DNA of 8,138 nucleotides from Candidatus Bathyarchaeota archaeon (GTDB taxonomy: Archaea > Thermoproteota > Bathyarchaeia > Bathyarchaeales > DTEX01): positions 1 to 8,138 of the forward strand of contig PIYJ01000062.1 in NCBI GenBank assembly GCA_003601725.1, written 5' to 3'. The translations under genes and the position numbers were made by a program. This document shows positions 6,391-8,138 of the stretch, piece after piece. Below the pieces are notes generated by a model that ran no database searches, was not told where the DNA came from, and saw only the letters and a program-made list of their open reading frames with translations. Position 1 is the stretch's first letter. Each line of letters begins with the position of its first letter.

Positions 6391-6405
6391 TCGAATTCGT
6401 TTTTT
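6391..6405 (+). terminator. T-run terminator after the small protein
   Basis: About 28 nt past the stop, the palindrome CGAATTCG (6392-6399) runs directly into six Ts (6400-6405). A second small palindrome, GAGGAATCCTC, lies just before it. Archaeal polymerase often terminates at T-runs with little hairpin requirement, so this is a reasonable end point before the separate downstream gene. Confidence 0.5.
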
Positions 6406-6482
6406 ACATATGAAACGTTTAGATGCTTAACCCGAAAAAATCAATAGTCTTTTTAGATCTAATGTATAAAGTCACGGATAAC

Positions 6483-6487
6483 AGGAG
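6483..6487 (+). promoter_or_regulatory. Ribosome binding site of the Gfo/Idh/MocA gene
   Basis: AGGAG lies 6 nt before the ATG at 6494 and 9 nt before the second ATG at 6497. Both spacings are acceptable, so either of the two consecutive Met codons may initiate. Confidence 0.6.
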
Positions 6488-6493
6488 CGAATA

Positions 6494-7549
6494 ATGATGA
6501 AAAAGTTTAAAATAGGAATTATAGGCGTCGGCGTAATAGGCCACGCTCATATAAAAGCTTTTTCAGCAAACAAAAAAGCAGAAGTAACAGCGATCGCGGA
6601 TATAAATCCGAAAACATTAGAGTCAACCTCAAAGGAATTCAAAATCAAGAATGCCTTCACAGACTACCAAGACCTCTTAGCACTGGACAGCCTAGATGGA
6701 GTTGCCGTTTGCACCCCGCCTTTTGCTCATGCAAAAATCACATGCGATGCAGCTTCAGCAGGCAAACATGTTCTATGTGAGAAACCAATGGCCATGAATT
6801 CTGAAGAGGCAAGAAATATGGTTGAAGCATGCAATAAAGCGGGAGTAAAGCTCGGAATCTGCAGTGCAAGATACAGATTTACCCCTCAAGTTGAATTGGC
6901 GAAAAAATACATAGACGAGGGGAAGCTTGGACGAATCTATTATTATAGAGCTACTACTCTGAGAAGGAAAGGCAGACCCGGCATAGATATTCTGAAAGAG
7001 TCTAAGTGGTTCCTTGACTCTTCCAAGGCTGGAGGAGGGGCTTTAACAGACATCGGATGCTACGATATTGACGTATCATTGTATCTGCTTGGAGAGGTTC
7101 AACCAGTATCCGTAAGCGCAATGAGGTTCAAGGGAATAGAACCTCCTGTAAAGCTAGGCGTAGTTTATGACGTCGAAGAACATTCATCAGTATTCGTCAG
7201 ATTCAAAGAAGGAGTAACCGCCACCTTCGAGACCTCTTGGGCTTCACATATAGGTCCCCACACAGAAACATTGATCTTCGGATCCGCAGGAGGATTAAAG
7301 CTAAACCCCTTCACTTATTATACTGAAGAAAAGGGATTAGGCGTATCAAAATCCTACGAAACCCCCCTCAGACATACGGAAATATGGACTCAATTAATCG
7401 ACGACTTCATCACAGCGTGCCAAGAAAACCTCAACCCCAAAACCCCCGGAGAAGAAGGCCTAAAAATCATGGAAATCACAGACATGGCATACCGATCAGC
7501 AGAACTCAAAAGAGAAGTCAACATCCAAGAACTCCGATCACAACATTAA
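6494..7549 (+). CDS. Gfo/Idh/MocA-family NAD(P)-dependent oxidoreductase
   Basis: The product is 351 residues, the standard length for this family of sugar/polyol dehydrogenases. The N-terminal Rossmann fold shows KIGIIGVGVIGHAH with GxGxxG at 11-16 and D36 at the end of the second strand, which favours NAD+ over NADP+. The family motif CEKPMA supplies catalytic K97 (E96-K97-P98). The C-terminal alpha/beta domain carries GGGALTDIGCYDIDVSLYLLGE (180 onward), where the position that is often His in the GxxHxxD motif is Tyr (Y190) followed by D193. The same His-to-Tyr change occurs in some glucose-fructose-oxidoreductase-like members. The substrate cannot be assigned; cyclitols, deoxysugars or nucleotide-sugar precursors are all possible. 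The gene is flanked upstream by a terminator and downstream by the rRNA promoter region, with no pathway neighbours in view. It is soluble, with no signal peptide. Confidence 0.92.
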   Translation: MMKKFKIGIIGVGVIGHAHIKAFSANKKAEVTAIADINPKTLESTSKEFKIKNAFTDYQDLLALDSLDGVAVCTPPFAHAKITCDAASAGKHVLCEKPMAMNSEEARNMVEACNKAGVKLGICSARYRFTPQVELAKKYIDEGKLGRIYYYRATTLRRKGRPGIDILKESKWFLDSSKAGGGALTDIGCYDIDVSLYLLGEVQPVSVSAMRFKGIEPPVKLGVVYDVEEHSSVFVRFKEGVTATFETSWASHIGPHTETLIFGSAGGLKLNPFTYYTEEKGLGVSKSYETPLRHTEIWTQLIDDFITACQENLNPKTPGEEGLKIMEITDMAYRSAELKREVNIQELRSQH

Positions 7550-7561
7550 ACAGCTAAAAAC

Positions 7562-7600
7562 CAAAAAAGAGACAACCAAAAACCAGCAAAAAAGAGACAA
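7562..7600 (+). repeat. 14-bp direct repeat upstream of rRNA promoter
   Basis: CAAAAAAGAGACAA occurs exactly at 7562-7575 and again at 7587-7600, with starts 25 nt apart (about two and a half helical turns). The copies lie between the stop of the oxidoreductase and the candidate rRNA TATA element, where activator or BRE-type sites would be expected. Confidence 0.7.
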
Positions 7601-7601
7601 G

Positions 7602-7613
7602 TTAAATTTATTA
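7602..7613 (+). promoter_or_regulatory. Candidate rRNA operon TATA element
   Basis: TTAAATTTATTA is the most TATA-like stretch in the 278-nt gap, and it follows purine-rich AAGAGACAAG that could be a BRE. A start ~25 nt downstream would be near 7633, just before the first leader hairpin. ACTAGATATGAATAG nearby (7625-7639) is a weaker alternative. Confidence 0.4.
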
Positions 7614-7636
7614 GGAAGACAATTACTAGATATGAA

Positions 7637-7660
7637 TAGGCTTCAACCATTCGAAGCCTA
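7637..7660 (+). other. rRNA leader hairpin 1
   Basis: TAGGCTTC (7637-7644) and GAAGCCTA (7653-7660) are perfect inverted repeats, an 8-bp stem with an 8-nt loop. If transcription starts near 7633 this is the very 5' end of the pre-rRNA. It may protect the 5' end or act in early antitermination or processing. Confidence 0.6.
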
Positions 7661-7696
7661 AATACCCGCGATCTGGCGGCGTCTCCCTGACAAAAA

Positions 7697-7709
7697 AGGC
7701 GAAACGCCT
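7697..7709 (+). other. rRNA leader hairpin 2
   Basis: AGGCG (7697-7701) and CGCCT (7705-7709) form a 5-bp GC-rich stem closed by AAA. It sits midway in the leader. Confidence 0.4.
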
Positions 7710-7752
7710 CTGAATGAAGGGGTGACCTCCAGTTGCGGAAACACAAAATGCG

Positions 7753-7776
7753 GACCTAAGCAACTAAACTTAGGTC
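7753..7776 (+). other. rRNA leader hairpin 3
   Basis: GACCTAAG (7753-7760) and CTTAGGTC (7769-7776) form a perfect 8-bp stem with an 8-nt loop, extendable by one G-U pair. It lies about 50 nt before the mature 16S end, in the region where archaeal pre-16S normally forms the processing stem with sequence beyond the 3' end. That partner is outside the window, so I cannot say whether this hairpin competes with it. Confidence 0.55.
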
Positions 7777-7827
7777 TAAGATGGGCTTGACGTGGTGAAA
7801 ATCGCCAATAACAAATGCGACCGTCCA

Positions 7828-8138
7828 ACTCCGGTTGATCCTGCCGGACCCCACTGCTATCGGGGTGGGACTAAGGCATGCTAGTCCGTGTCTTCAAGCC
7901 ACGGTGAAGACACGGCGAACAGCTCCGTAACACGTAGCTAACCTGCCCTCAGGACGGGGATAACCCCGGGAAACTGGGGCTAATACCCGATAGGCGAGAA
8001 GGCCTGGAACGGTTTCTCGCCTAAAGGATGCGGAAACCATGCTTTCCGCATCGCCTGAGGATGGGGCTGCGGCCGATCAGGTAGTTGGTGAGGTAACGGC
8101 TCACCAAGCCTATAACCGGTACGGGCCGTGAGAGCGGG
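7828..8138 (+). rRNA. rrs: 16S ribosomal RNA, 5' end only
   Basis: The sequence from ACTCCGGTTGATCCTGCCGG is the canonical archaeal start of 16S rRNA; the exact first base (7827-7829) is by homology. Further archaeal landmarks are CTATCGGGGTGGGACTAAG, GTAACACGTAGCTAACCTGCCCT, GGATAACCCCGGGAAACTGGGGCTAATACC, CAGGTAGTTGGTGAGGTAACGGC and CCGTGAGAGCGGG at the window edge. About 311 nt of the expected ~1,450-1,500 are present. The wording resembles Bathyarchaeia (MCG) sequences as I remember them. GGCATGC and CTCCGTAAC differ from the more common archaeal GCCATGC and CTCAGTAAC or CTGAGTAAC. Confidence 0.97.

Noticed and set aside
6462..6494. Ten-codon ORF (MYKVTDNRSE) ending TAATG on the oxidoreductase start
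   Set aside because: Too short to distinguish from chance; its sequence includes the AGGAG ribosome site of the real gene.
7687..7735. Possible C/D-box guide RNA in the rRNA leader (two CTGA tetramers)
   Set aside because: No convincing RTGATGA C box lies at suitable spacing; only TGAATGA-like fragments are present.
7546..7746. 66-codon minus-strand ORF opposite the rRNA leader, with a hydrophobic C-terminal stretch
   Set aside because: It covers the rRNA promoter, direct repeats and two leader hairpins; its hydrophobic end arises from the A-rich repeats read in reverse. No promoter or ribosome site is evident.
1..8138. CRISPR arrays, insertion sequences, tRNAs, toxin-antitoxin or phage genes
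   Set aside because: No regular repeat-spacer array, transposase or integrase motifs, terminal repeats or tRNA cloverleaf were seen on either strand.

Overview
The window is archaeal. Its right edge holds the first ~311 nt of a 16S rRNA gene whose opening (CCGGTTGATCCTGCCGG) is the archaeal signature. The wording of its first helices resembles the Miscellaneous Crenarchaeotic Group / Bathyarchaeia, though that taxonomic reading is from memory and was not searched. A eukaryote-type ribosomal protein eS6, a tungsten/molybdenum-pterin aldehyde ferredoxin oxidoreductase, TATA-like promoter elements and Shine-Dalgarno pieces of the GGAGGTGATC type all agree with an anaerobic archaeon.

Layout. Positions 1-2047 (all minus strand) form a regulatory block. 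In transcription order it holds a 61-codon small ORF, a winged-helix regulator with a degenerate phospholipase-D-like C-terminal half (ATGA overlap with the small ORF), then after a 223-nt AT-rich gap a stand-alone receiver-domain response regulator and, one base overlapping, a protein resembling the archaeal NitrOD5 output family that runs off the left edge. Positions 2214-2615 (minus) encode eS6 from its own TATA box. Positions 2697-3911 (minus) encode a membrane-anchored, extracytoplasmic transglutaminase-like protein; its C-terminus may be frameshifted. Positions 4171-6042 (minus) encode the aldehyde ferredoxin oxidoreductase. A ~90-nt divergent promoter region separates it from a plus-strand small conserved-looking protein (6133-6363). 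A plus-strand Gfo/Idh/MocA oxidoreductase (6494-7549) follows, then a 278-nt rRNA promoter/leader with direct repeats and three hairpins, and finally the 16S rRNA gene.

How the genes fit together. Most units look like separate transcription units. The only tight couplings are small ORF plus regulator, and response regulator plus NitrOD5-like protein. No histidine kinase, cofactor-synthesis gene, ferredoxin, transposase, CRISPR array or tRNA is visible. I found no clear new multi-gene system. The best leads are the receiver/NitrOD5-like pair, the alternative-frame membrane helix at the end of the transglutaminase gene, the uncharacterised small protein divergent from the oxidoreductase, and the structured rRNA leader.
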